Below are positions 50,792 through 59,327 of a DNA stretch of 64,000 nucleotides, one piece after another; positions within the stretch are counted from its first letter, which is position 1; each line of letters starts with the position of its first letter. A program made the position numbers and the translations under genes. This DNA is from Afipia sp. GAS231 (GTDB taxonomy: Bacteria; Pseudomonadota; Alphaproteobacteria; Rhizobiales; Xanthobacteraceae), in assembly GCF_900103365.1 (NCBI RefSeq), contig NZ_LT629703.1, forward strand, positions 3,224,001 to 3,288,000, read 5' to 3'. The notes beneath the pieces were generated by a model that saw nothing but the letters and a program-made list of their open reading frames with translations, ran no database searches and was not told the DNA's origin.

Positions 50792-52099
50792 CTAAAACGC
50801 CGTCCCTGCCCGCTTCGGCTTCTTCTCCTCGACCTCCGCGTCGCGCGGCACCTGAACGATGCGCAGCGCGGTGATACGGTTGCGCTCGCGGCGCAGCACG
50901 CGGAAGCGGAAGCCGTGGAAGGTAAAGCTCTGGCCGCGGTCGGGGATCGAGCGCGCCTCGTGGATCACGAGGCCTGCAACCGTCGTTGCCTCTTCGTCGG
51001 GCAGATGCCAGTCCATCGCGCGATTGAGATCGCGGATCGGCACCGAACCGTCGACCACCACGGAGCCGTCGGGCTGGGCGCGGACGCCGGCCACCACCAC
51101 GTCGTGCTCGTCGGAGATGTCGCCGACGATCTCCTCCAGGATGTCTTCCAGCGTCACCATGCCTTCGACTTCGCCGTATTCGTCGACCACCAGCGCGAAA
51201 TGGGTCTTGCGGCGGCGAAACGCCTTGAGTTGCTCGGAGACCGGGCGCATTTCCGGCACGAACCACGGCGGCAGCGCGATGGTCGAGACGTCGATGCTGG
51301 CGGTGTCGCCTTCGGCGGCGCGGATCGCGCGCAGCAGATCCTTGGCGTGCAGCACGCCGATGATGTTTTCCGGCTTGTCGCGCCACAGCGGAATGCGGGT
51401 GTATTCGGTCGCCAGCACCTCGCGCACCAGATCCTCCGGCGGCAGGTCGGCGTTGATCATCACCATTTCGGTGCGGTGAACCATGACGTCGGAGACCTGC
51501 AGCTCGCGCAGGTCCAGCAGGCCGCCGAACATATCGCGGTCCTGTTTCTCGACCTTGCCCTCGTGATGCAGCAGGTCGACCGCGCCGCGCAGACGCTCGG
51601 TCGGCGACAGGATCGGCTGGTTGGCACCGATCTTGATGCCCAGCATTTTCATCAGCACGACGACAACAGCCTCGATCACGGTGAGCAGTGGGCCGAGCAG
51701 ATAGACCACGAGCTTCATCGGGCGGGCGACCAGCAGCGACACCCGGTCGGGCGCGTTGATCGCAATGGTCTTCGGCAATACCTCGGCGAAGATCACGACC
51801 AGCACCGTCATCACGCCGGTCGCATAGAGCACGCCGACCTCACCGAACCACGCGGTGAAGATGCCGGTAGCCAGCGCGGAGGCGCCGATATTGGCGATGT
51901 TGTTGCCGAGCAGCAGCGCGCCGATCATCCGCTCGCGCATCGCGAACAGGCTGGACACCACGCCGGCTTCGCGGCTGCCCTGCTTGGAAAGCCGCAACAT
52001 GCTGGCGCGCGAGGCACCGGTCAACGCGGTCTCGCTCGCCGAGAAAAAGGCGGAGACCAGGAGACATCCGATGACGATCGAGAAGGTAAACCAGTCCAA
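50792..52099 (-). CDS. HlyC/CorC family transporter (CNNM/CorC-type membrane protein)
   Basis: A 435-residue protein with TTG start (the upstream ATG runs into a stop). The N-terminal DUF21 domain has four hydrophobic segments and the conserved ASETALTGASRASM. Two CBS modules follow (RIPLWRDKPENIIGVLHAKDLL; VVDEYGEVEGMVTLEDILEE), then the C-terminal CorC/HlyC domain (IRDLNRAMDWHLP to FRFRVLRRERNRI). Relatives move or sense magnesium. It follows aroB by 34 bases and is likely in the same transcript. Confidence 0.9.
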   Translation of the reverse strand: MDWFTFSIVIGCLLVSAFFSASETALTGASRASMLRLSKQGSREAGVVSSLFAMRERMIGALLLGNNIANIGASALATGIFTAWFGEVGVLYATGVMTVLVVIFAEVLPKTIAINAPDRVSLLVARPMKLVVYLLGPLLTVIEAVVVVLMKMLGIKIGANQPILSPTERLRGAVDLLHHEGKVEKQDRDMFGGLLDLRELQVSDVMVHRTEMVMINADLPPEDLVREVLATEYTRIPLWRDKPENIIGVLHAKDLLRAIRAAEGDTASIDVSTIALPPWFVPEMRPVSEQLKAFRRRKTHFALVVDEYGEVEGMVTLEDILEEIVGDISDEHDVVVAGVRAQPDGSVVVDGSVPIRDLNRAMDWHLPDEEATTVAGLVIHEARSIPDRGQSFTFHGFRFRVLRRERNRITALRIVQVPRDAEVEEKKPKRAGTAF

Positions 52100-52133
52100 T
52101 TTATTGCATCCGGACGGAGTTAAGCGACAGCGC

Positions 52134-53279
52134 TCACGCTTTGGCCAGTTTGGCCTTTAGAAAATCACGGACCAATGACGGCTCGACATCGTTGGCGATC
52201 ACCGCGCGGCCGACCGCCTCGAGCAGGATGAAGGTCGGTTTGCCGCGCTTGACCTTCTTGTCCTGCGCCATCAGCGCCAGCAGCGCATCGGCATCGGCCA
52301 GCCCTTCCTGGGCAAAACCCGCGATATCCTGCAAATGGGTCGGCAGGCCGACCGAAGCAAGGTGGCGTTCGATCCGGGCGGCGTCCTGCTCGGAGATCAT
52401 GCCGAGCTTTGCGGAGAATTCCGCCGCCAGCACCATGCCGACGGATACGCCTTCGCCGTGGAACAGGCGATCGGAAAAGCCGGTCGCCGCTTCCAGCGCG
52501 TGGCCGAAGGTGTGGCCGAGATTGAGCAGGGCGCGCTCGCCGGTTTCGCGCTCGTCGCGCGACACGATCGCCGCCTTGGCCCGGCACGACGTTGCGATCG
52601 CGTGCTCGCGCGCCGCGCCGCCGGAAAAGATATCGGCATGGTTGGCTTCGAGCCAGGCGAAGAACGCCTCGTCGCCGAGCGCGCCGTATTTGGCGACTTC
52701 GGCATAGCCGGCGCGGAACTGGCGCGGCGACAGCGTGTCGAGCACGGAGGTGTCGGCGATGACCAGCACCGGCTGGTGAAACGCGCCAAGCAGGTTCTTG
52801 CCCTGCGGCGAATTGATACCGGTCTTGCCGCCGACGGAGGAATCCACCTGCGCCAATAGCGAGGTCGGCACCTGCACGAAATCGACGCCGCGGCGCAGGA
52901 TCGACGCCGCGAAGCCGGCGAGATCGCCGACCACGCCGCCGCCGAGCGCGATGACGAGATCGTTGCGCTCGATCTTCGCCGCGATCAGCGCTTCGCTGAC
53001 CTTTTCCAGACCCGAATAGCTTTTCGACCCCTCGCCTTCCTCGACGATGACGCGCGAGGTCGGGATGCCGGCGGCTGCCAGCGAGCTTTCGGTTGGCTCC
53101 AGCCAGCGCTTCGCAACGGTGCGATCGGTGACGATGGCGGTTCGCACGCCCGGCCGCAACGCGGCGACGCGCGCGCCGAGCGACGGCAGCACGTCGCGGC
53201 CGATGACGATGTCATAGGCGCGGTCGCCGAGGGCGACGTCGACCGTGATATCGGCGGAATGTTTCAGTGGCGCAGTCAT
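52134..53279 (-). CDS. aroB: 3-dehydroquinate synthase
   Basis: A 381-residue enzyme of the shikimate pathway that turns DAHP into 3-dehydroquinate with NAD and zinc or cobalt. Visible motifs: LALGGGVVGDLAGFAAS with the NAD-binding GGG, a metal-binding region NLGHTFGHALEAATGF, where the two His are ligands, and GEGVSVGMVLAAEFS. Length is normal. It lies 30 bases after aroK on the same strand, the usual aroKB pair. Confidence 0.96.
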   Translation of the reverse strand: MTAPLKHSADITVDVALGDRAYDIVIGRDVLPSLGARVAALRPGVRTAIVTDRTVAKRWLEPTESSLAAAGIPTSRVIVEEGEGSKSYSGLEKVSEALIAAKIERNDLVIALGGGVVGDLAGFAASILRRGVDFVQVPTSLLAQVDSSVGGKTGINSPQGKNLLGAFHQPVLVIADTSVLDTLSPRQFRAGYAEVAKYGALGDEAFFAWLEANHADIFSGGAAREHAIATSCRAKAAIVSRDERETGERALLNLGHTFGHALEAATGFSDRLFHGEGVSVGMVLAAEFSAKLGMISEQDAARIERHLASVGLPTHLQDIAGFAQEGLADADALLALMAQDKKVKRGKPTFILLEAVGRAVIANDVEPSLVRDFLKAKLAKA

Positions 53280-53309
53280 TTCGGTACCAGAGTCATGTTG
53301 GTAACAGGG

Positions 53310-53945
53310 TCATGGCGTGGCGCTGATCCCGTCCGGTGTTGGTTGAGCTGCCGCTACGCCGACACCCAGCCGGGCGCGCAGGGCCTCGATACATTCGTCG
53401 ACGATCCGGTCGTGCGGCACGTCGCGCGACCAGATCGTCAGGTCGGCGCTCTGATAGACCGGCTCGCGCGCTTCGAGCAGACGGCTAATGGTCGCTGCCG
53501 GATCCTCGGTCTGCAGCAGCGGCCGGTCGGCACGACGTTTGACGCGCTTCATGATGACGTCGGCGTCGGCCTTGAGCCAGATCGACACCGCCTTGTCGCG
53601 AATGCGGTTGCGGGTTTCCTCGCGCATGAAGGCGCCGCCGCCGGTCGCGATCACCGCCGGTCCATTGTCGAGCAGCCGCGCGATCACCCGCGCCTCGCCA
53701 TCCCTAAAATACGGCTCGCCATGAACCGCGAAAATTTCCGGAATCGTCATTCCGGCATGTGCCGCCTCGATCTCGATGTCGGCGTCGAGAAACGGCAACC
53801 GCAGCCGCGCCGCCAGCCGCCGGCCGATGGTGGATTTGCCGGCCCCCATCATGCCCACCAGCACGATCGAACGCGCTCCCAAGGCGGCCGTGATCTCGGC
53901 CTCCTGAGGGGTACTGGCGGGTGCCTGGGCGGCGGTCTCGGACAT
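53310..53945 (-). CDS. aroK: Shikimate kinase
   Basis: A 211-residue P-loop kinase, longer than the usual 170 because of an N-terminal arm of about 25 residues. Walker A is GMMGAGKST (31-39), the shikimate-binding DADIEIE and GGAFMREE segments are present, and the lid region RADRPLLQTED follows. It phosphorylates shikimate at C3. ATG 53945 is the start. It is the first gene of aroK - aroB - CorC, divergent from the xerD side. Confidence 0.95.
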   Translation of the reverse strand: MSETAAQAPASTPQEAEITAALGARSIVLVGMMGAGKSTIGRRLAARLRLPFLDADIEIEAAHAGMTIPEIFAVHGEPYFRDGEARVIARLLDNGPAVIATGGGAFMREETRNRIRDKAVSIWLKADADVIMKRVKRRADRPLLQTEDPAATISRLLEAREPVYQSADLTIWSRDVPHDRIVDECIEALRARLGVGVAAAQPTPDGISATP

Positions 53946-54089
53946 CAAAACTCGGTCATCGCTGGGTTTTTGGGCGTTCTGGCGCCACCTATACTACCCC
54001 CAGCAACGCCCTTGCCAGAGACTCTTGCAAGCCGGCGGGGAACATGTTGGATGATTTCAATGGTTAATTTCGCCGCCTGAGCCCCAAAT

Positions 54090-54236
54090 ATGCCAAGTCT
54101 GTTCCGCTTTCTGACGGTCGTCGGCGTGATCGCCGGGGTGATCTACGGCGCGATTTTCGCGCTGGCCAATTTCGTCAATCCAAAGCCGCGGGAAATGACC
54201 GTCACCATCCCCGCAGACAAGTTCCTCAAGAAATAG
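54090..54236 (+). CDS. 48-residue single-span membrane protein upstream of xerD
   Basis: ATG at 54090 to TAG at 54236. The peptide has one hydrophobic helix (FRFLTVVGVIAGVIYGAIFA) and a positively charged tail with PKPREMTVTIPADKFLKK. Codon use resembles that of real genes here (GC-rich third positions), and xerD starts only 16 bases downstream on the same strand. It would be an inner-membrane micropeptide. Function unknown. Confidence 0.6.
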   Translation: MPSLFRFLTVVGVIAGVIYGAIFALANFVNPKPREMTVTIPADKFLKK

Positions 54237-54252
54237 GCGCTATGGTCTGACG

Positions 54253-55221
54253 ATGCGGAACCCCAAGAACCCGTCCAAGACCTCCGACGCCAAACTCATC
54301 AACCTGTTCCTCGACATGCTCGCGGCAGAACAGGGCGCGGGCGACAATACGCTCGACGCCTACCGCCGGGATCTAACGGATTTTTCCGAGTTCCTCGGCC
54401 GCAGCGGGCAGAATTTTGCCGGCGCCGAAACCGATACATTGCGGAACTACCTCGCCGATCTCGACACGAGAGGCTTCAAATCCTCCTCCGTGGCGCGCCG
54501 GCTGTCGGCGATGCGGCACCTGTTTCGCTTCCTGCTGAACGAGCGAATCCGCAGCGACGATCCGGCAGCGATCCTGTCGGGCCCGAAGCGCGGCCGCGGC
54601 CTGCCCAAGGTGCTGTCGATCGCGGATGTCGATCGCATGCTGACGCGGGCCAAGGAACTGACCGAGCAGGATGTCTCGCCGCAGCAGCGGCTGCGCGCGC
54701 TGCGGCTCTATTGCCTGCTGGAAGTGCTCTACGCCACCGGCTTGCGTGTCTCGGAACTGGTGGCCCTGCCGCTGTCGGCCTCGCGCCGCGACGCCCGCAT
54801 GATCGTGGTACGCGGCAAAGGCAACAAGGAACGGCTGGTCCCGCTGAACGAAGCCTCGCGGCAAGCGATGGCCGACTATCTCGCCGCGATGGAGGTACTG
54901 AAGCCTGAGAAGAAGAAAAACACCCCGGCCTCGAAGTGGCTGTTTCCCTCCTTCGGCGAGAGCGGGCATCTGACGCGGCAGCATTTTGCGCGTGACCTGA
55001 AAGAACTGGCGGCCGCCTCAGGCCTCGCGCCGCGGCTGATATCGCCGCACGTGCTGCGCCACGCCTTTGCCAGCCACCTGCTGCACAACGGCGCCGACCT
55101 GCGCATCGTGCAGACGCTGCTCGGCCACACCGATATTTCGACCACGCAGATCTACACCCATGTGGTCGAGGAGCGGCTGAAAAGCCTGGTGCGCGACCTG
55201 CATCCGCTGGCGGAGAAATGA
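54253..55221 (+). CDS. xerD: Tyrosine recombinase XerD
   Basis: A 322-residue site-specific recombinase. The N-terminal SAM-like DNA-binding domain covers residues 15-100. The catalytic residues are all visible: Arg165 (ATGLRVSELV), His266 and Arg269 (HVLRHAFASHLL), His292 (LLGHTDIS) and Tyr301 (TQIYTHV). It resolves chromosome dimers with XerC at dif during segregation. The short distance from the small membrane protein gene suggests co-transcription. A family C repeat follows. Confidence 0.95.
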   Translation: MRNPKNPSKTSDAKLINLFLDMLAAEQGAGDNTLDAYRRDLTDFSEFLGRSGQNFAGAETDTLRNYLADLDTRGFKSSSVARRLSAMRHLFRFLLNERIRSDDPAAILSGPKRGRGLPKVLSIADVDRMLTRAKELTEQDVSPQQRLRALRLYCLLEVLYATGLRVSELVALPLSASRRDARMIVVRGKGNKERLVPLNEASRQAMADYLAAMEVLKPEKKKNTPASKWLFPSFGESGHLTRQHFARDLKELAAASGLAPRLISPHVLRHAFASHLLHNGADLRIVQTLLGHTDISTTQIYTHVVEERLKSLVRDLHPLAEK

Positions 55222-55231
55222 GACGCTATCG

Positions 55232-55280
55232 GTCGTCCCTGCGCCCCCGTGCGCAATTGCGCACCAGGCGGGGACGACGG
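55232..55280. repeat. Short intergenic palindrome, family C, with GCAATTGC island
   Basis: GTCGTCCCTGC and GCGGGGACGACGG form the arms around CCCCCGTGCG...CGCACCAGG, in which GTGCGCAATTGCGCAC (55249-55264) is the centre. This copy is a single half of the element, in the opposite orientation to the one at 48846. Confidence 0.85.
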
Positions 55281-55477
55281 ATGATAGACCGCCCGTCTTG
55301 ACTTCCGCGTCATCTCCCCCGAAAGAGCCGTCTCCCGCCCGTGGCCGTGCTCGGCGTGCGTTTCGCAATCAGGCTCCCCGCAATCGAAATCCACGCTAAA
55401 TCATTGAAGATGCGTGCTTTCTGGGGACCAATCGAAACCGCTTCGCGTCCTGTCGCGTTGTTCCCTATATTGATTTG

Positions 55478-56440
55478 ATGCCGGATCAGATGCGCAGCTA
55501 TCTCGACTTCGAAAAACCCGTTGCCGAACTCGAGGCCAAGGTCGACGAGTTGCGTGCGCTTGCCGCAACCGGCAGCGACATCGGCGACGAGATTTCGCGG
55601 ATCGAGGACAAGGCGTCGCAGGCCCTGACCGACCTCTACTCCAACCTGACCCCATGGCAGAAGACGCTGGTTGCGCGGCATCCGCAGCGGCCGCACTTCA
55701 GTGATTTCGTCAGCGCGCTGATATCGGAATTCACGCCGATGGCAGGCGACCGCAAGTTCGGCGAGGACGAGGCGCTGATGGGCGGCTTCGGCCGCTTCCG
55801 TGGCGAGAGCATCTGTGTCATCGGCCAGGAAAAGGGCGCCACCACCGAGAGCCGCATCAAGCATAATTTCGGCATGGCCCGCCCCGAAGGCTACCGCAAA
55901 GCCGTTCGCCTGATGGAGATGGCCGACCGGTTCGGCATCCCTGTGCTGTCGATTGTCGATTCGGCCGGCGCCTATCCCGGCATCGGCGCCGAGGAACGCG
56001 GCCAGGCGGAAGCGATCGCGCGCTCCACCGACGCCTGCCTGTCGCTCGGCGTGCCCAATGTCGCGATCGTCACCGGCGAAGGCATGTCCGGCGGCGCCAT
56101 CGCCATCACCACCGCCAACAAGGTGCTGATGTTCGAACACGCGATCTACAGCGTGATTTCGCCGGAGGCGGCCTCCTCGATCCTGTGGCGCGACGGCACC
56201 AAGGCCCAGGAAGCCGCGACCAGCATGAAGATCACGGCGCAGGACATGCTGCGATTCGGCGTCATCGACCTGATCCTGAAGGAGCCCGCGGGCGGCGCCC
56301 ACCGCGATTCGGCCGCCATGATCGCGGCCACCGGCGATGCCATCGCGCAGGCTTTCGACGACCTGCGCAACCTCGATGCCGATGGCGTCCGCCGCCAGCG
56401 GCGGCAGAAATTCCTCGATATCGGCCGGAAGCTCGGCTAA
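55478..56440 (+). CDS. accA: Acetyl-CoA carboxylase carboxyltransferase subunit alpha
   Basis: A 320-residue enzyme, normal length. The N-terminal coiled region MRSYLDFEKPVAELEAK leads to the crotonase-like fold: GRFRGESICVIGQEKGATTE, and later IVDSAGAYPGIGAEERGQAE, EGMSGGAIAITTAN and AASSILWRDGTKAQEAA, which hold the carboxyltransferase oxyanion holes and the biotin-facing surface. With AccD it transfers the carboxyl group from biotin to acetyl-CoA in fatty acid synthesis. ATG 55478 is the start; a TTG at 55475 is adjacent. Confidence 0.96.
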   Translation: MPDQMRSYLDFEKPVAELEAKVDELRALAATGSDIGDEISRIEDKASQALTDLYSNLTPWQKTLVARHPQRPHFSDFVSALISEFTPMAGDRKFGEDEALMGGFGRFRGESICVIGQEKGATTESRIKHNFGMARPEGYRKAVRLMEMADRFGIPVLSIVDSAGAYPGIGAEERGQAEAIARSTDACLSLGVPNVAIVTGEGMSGGAIAITTANKVLMFEHAIYSVISPEAASSILWRDGTKAQEAATSMKITAQDMLRFGVIDLILKEPAGGAHRDSAAMIAATGDAIAQAFDDLRNLDADGVRRQRRQKFLDIGRKLG

Positions 56441-56758
56441 AGCTCGTTCCGATCGAATTGGGATCTGGCCTATTCTATTGTTTTGACACGGTTTTTAGCC
56501 GAATCCGACTCGCGTCCCGGAAACGCTCTGGCCGCCCCCAAAACCGCCAATTTTTTGTCAAATCATTGATCTCGGCCGCAATTAGGCCCCGAGCCCGTTC
56601 TTTAACTCCTGTTGACCATGCCCGCCGTGCAACCGGCTGGCACGGCTGGTTCAGGTTGCGACCAAATCGGCCAAAGGGTAAGATTTTATACATTGGCTTC
56701 AGGGCATGACGCTGTGGTTGGGGTGCGAAAATTGCCCGATGGGTGTGGAGCTTAGCCT
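56441..56758. other. Gene-free stretch between accA and the L,D-transpeptidase gene
   Basis: About 320 bases with no palindromic repeat family. A weak inverted repeat lies in CGGCCGCAATTAGGCC (56573-56588). It probably contains the accA transcript end and the promoter of the next gene, but neither is clear. Confidence 0.4.
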
Positions 56759-58255
56759 TTGAAATACCGCTCGCTGGTTCGCGCGCTTGTAACCTCGGCT
56801 GCCCTTGCGGGCGCCGGTGTGTTGATGGCCGGCTGTGATAGCGATCAAATCTCACTCGCTACCAATGCCAAGGCCAACCAGCCGGTTCCGCCGAAGCTGA
56901 TCCAGGCGATGGTCGAAAAGGACATGGACCTGAATTCGCCGGTCCTGGTCCGGTTGTTCAAGCAGGAAGCCGAGCTTGAAGTCTGGAAGCAGGATCGCAG
57001 CGGACGTTTTGCGCTGCTGAAGACCTATCCGATCTGCCGCTGGTCGGGCGATCTCGGACCCAAGGTCCGCGAAGGCGACCGTCAGGCGCCGGAAGGCTTC
57101 TATAATATTTCGCCGGCGCAGATGAATCCGCAGTCGGCCTACTACCTCTCCTTCAACACCGGCTACCCCAACGCATTCGACCGTTCGCTCGGCCGCTCCG
57201 GCTCGCAGTTGATGGTGCATGGCGATTGCTCCTCGCGCGGCTGCTACGCAATGACCGACGAGCAGATCGCGGAAATCTATTCGCTCGGCCGAGAGTCGTT
57301 CTTCGGCGGCCAGAAATCGTTTCAGTTTCAGGCCTATCCGTTCCGGATGACGCCGATCAACATGGCCAAGCATCGGAACAATCCGAACATGCCGTTCTGG
57401 AAGATGATCAAGGAAGGCTACGATCATTTCGAGGTGACGAAGCAGGAGCCGAAGGTCGATTTCTGTGAAAAGAAATACGTGTTCGATGCCATTCGGGCGC
57501 CGAACGCTACCCGTGATCCGGTGTTCGAGGCCTCCGCCAAGTGCCCGGCCTACGCCATTCCGGACGAAGTCGCCGACGCCGTGCGCGAGAAGCAGGCGAC
57601 CGAGTTGGCCGAAACCGCCAGGCTGATCGCGAAGGGGACACCGGTCGCGCAGATGAATACCGGCATCGATGGTGGCATGAACAAGGTGTTCGCTGCCCGT
57701 GTGCCTGAAGGCAATACGGGTCTCTCCGAAGGCGGCGACAGCCAGGGCCTGTCGGTGCTGGCGATGTCGCGCGCGCCCGGCACCATTCCCTCGACCGTCA
57801 ATCCTCCCCGCGCGCCGAACTCGCCGTCCAACAATCTGCTGCAGGGCGCGCCCGAAGAGCCGAAACTCGCGGCAGCACCGGCGCCGACCGCTGGACCGAC
57901 GCGGGTCGCGAACGCCGCGCCGACGGCGCAGAACGACGGCTTCTTCTCCAGCCTCGCCCGCAAGGTCGGCATCGGCGGCACCGCCGATGCGACTGCAACG
58001 ACGGCAAGCGCGCCGCCGCCGCCCGCAAAGCCGAAAGTGATCGAGGCCAAGCGCACCGAAACGCCGCGTCCCGAGGCCTCAGTGCCGAAGCCCGCCGCGC
58101 CGAAGGTTGCCGCCGCCAAGCCGGCGTTGAAACCATCCGTCTCCGATGCGCCGGCGCAAGCCGCCGCACCTGCCGCCGCGCCCAGCCAGGTTGCGGGATC
58201 AGCGCCGATCGTGTCGACGAACTCGTTCGACAGCCGATTTGGGGCGGTGAAGTAG
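56759..58255 (+). CDS. L,D-transpeptidase family lipoprotein
   Basis: A 498-residue protein starting at TTG (GGAG upstream). A lipoprotein signal ends at LMAGC (Cys near residue 25). The catalytic region has LMVHGDCSSRGCYAMTDEQI with His154 and the nucleophile Cys162, the YafK-type active site. Residues 300-498 are Ala/Pro/Lys-rich with repeated KPAAPKVAAAKP-like stretches and are probably disordered, long enough to span the periplasm. It should cross-link or trim peptidoglycan, or attach proteins to it. Confidence 0.87.
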   Translation: MKYRSLVRALVTSAALAGAGVLMAGCDSDQISLATNAKANQPVPPKLIQAMVEKDMDLNSPVLVRLFKQEAELEVWKQDRSGRFALLKTYPICRWSGDLGPKVREGDRQAPEGFYNISPAQMNPQSAYYLSFNTGYPNAFDRSLGRSGSQLMVHGDCSSRGCYAMTDEQIAEIYSLGRESFFGGQKSFQFQAYPFRMTPINMAKHRNNPNMPFWKMIKEGYDHFEVTKQEPKVDFCEKKYVFDAIRAPNATRDPVFEASAKCPAYAIPDEVADAVREKQATELAETARLIAKGTPVAQMNTGIDGGMNKVFAARVPEGNTGLSEGGDSQGLSVLAMSRAPGTIPSTVNPPRAPNSPSNNLLQGAPEEPKLAAAPAPTAGPTRVANAAPTAQNDGFFSSLARKVGIGGTADATATTASAPPPPAKPKVIEAKRTETPRPEASVPKPAAPKVAAAKPALKPSVSDAPAQAAAPAAAPSQVAGSAPIVSTNSFDSRFGAVK

Positions 58256-58287
58256 GCGCTTCCGGTATCCGCCAGACACCGAAACAC

Positions 58288-58386
58288 CGTCATGCCCCGC
58301 GAGGGCGGGGCATCCAGTATTCCGTGAGTTTTGTGGTTATCGCCCCAACGCAGCGTACTGGATCATGCGCTTTCGCGGATGGTGAC
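58288..58386. repeat. Intergenic repeat, family D, diverged copy
   Basis: CGTCATGCCCCGCGAGGGCG, CATCCAGTATTCCGTGAG and CGTACTGGATC follow the order of the family D copies at 28788 and 31760, but both ends differ and the left end resembles family B. Confidence 0.65.
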
Positions 58387-58421
58387 ATCCGCGCCGGTTC
58401 CGTCGGGACCGTCCGGCACCG

Positions 58422-59207
58422 CTAGCAACCATTCAATGCTCGAATGGAAGAAATCAAATTTTCGTCCTGAACCCTTGTCGTTCGAACGATAGCTTCTCCG
58501 TCACAGCGCTTTGGCTGACGAGCGACGAATGTGTATCGAACCCGGTATTCATTGGACGACACCGGATTGACATCGATCAGACTGAGCGGCTCGTCCAAAT
58601 GACCGTAGAATTTGGTGATCGCATCCGCAGAAAAAGGACCGTTCCGTCGCTTTTCGGGCACCAGAAATGCGACGGCTTCGTCACCGCTCCCGGCCGCCAA
58701 AGCAACATAGAAACCTTGAACTGTCGTCATGGCGGTGTCGTAAGCATCCGTCGGATCCACATCCCTTTCAACGCTCGTTATCGGCAGAAGCAACGGAGCG
58801 TGATGGTGTCCCGTGTGAGCCCCAAAAGCAGATTTACCCAAGACCCTTACCCGCGTCCCTACGAGACGCCTCAATCTCTCGCTTAGGGTGCTTGCTTTGT
58901 TTTGATCCCATTCCGGGAAGACCTGGATACTGTCTATCTTGTCGGCGGGATCGACAAAGTCATCGCCCTCGGCACAGACGGGGCGATCCAGCTTCAGAAT
59001 GTAAGTTGGCTCGGGAGTATCGCCTTTTGTAACGCCGCCGTTGTAAGGCGGGCCACCAAAAATCCGAAACGTCAGCTTGCCCGCAAAAGTTACCGGGCTT
59101 TCTTTTTTCACATCCAGGCACGCGCTACGGGCTGGGCCGGAATTGAGACCCGTCAACGTAACGATGAGGGCGGCCAGGAATCTCAATGAATGCACGGAAA
59201 GCCTCAT
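58422..59207 (-). CDS. DUF4431 domain-containing exported protein
   Basis: A 261-residue protein with a signal peptide (SLRFLAALIVTLTGLNSGPA). The mature part opens with FAGKLTFRIFGGPPYNGG, the DUF4431 pattern, continues with YILKLDRPVCAEGDDFVDP and ends the domain at VRVLGKSAFGAHTGHHHAPL. The C-terminal 80 residues (VQGFYVALAAGSGDEAVAFL) form a separate helical and strand region of the NTF2-like kind. Function is unknown. GGAAG precedes the ATG at 59207. The gene lies 120 bases after secA on the same strand. Confidence 0.8.
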   Translation of the reverse strand: MRLSVHSLRFLAALIVTLTGLNSGPARSACLDVKKESPVTFAGKLTFRIFGGPPYNGGVTKGDTPEPTYILKLDRPVCAEGDDFVDPADKIDSIQVFPEWDQNKASTLSERLRRLVGTRVRVLGKSAFGAHTGHHHAPLLLPITSVERDVDPTDAYDTAMTTVQGFYVALAAGSGDEAVAFLVPEKRRNGPFSADAITKFYGHLDEPLSLIDVNPVSSNEYRVRYTFVARQPKRCDGEAIVRTTRVQDENLISSIRALNGC

Positions 59208-59327
59208 GGTGCGGCTTCCAGCCGCCAGACCGCTGGAAGATTGCGAGCCTGCCATCCCAAGGATAGCGAGCGCCTTCCACCCTTGATGCCCCTGAAGGTC
59301 AGCAAGCCTCACACGGGTATTGTGCGC

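Noticed and set aside
54253..55221. Integrase of a genomic island near the low-GC cassette
   Set aside because: The only tyrosine recombinase here has the residues and setting (between aroK and accA) of the chromosomal XerD and is 27 kb from the cassette.
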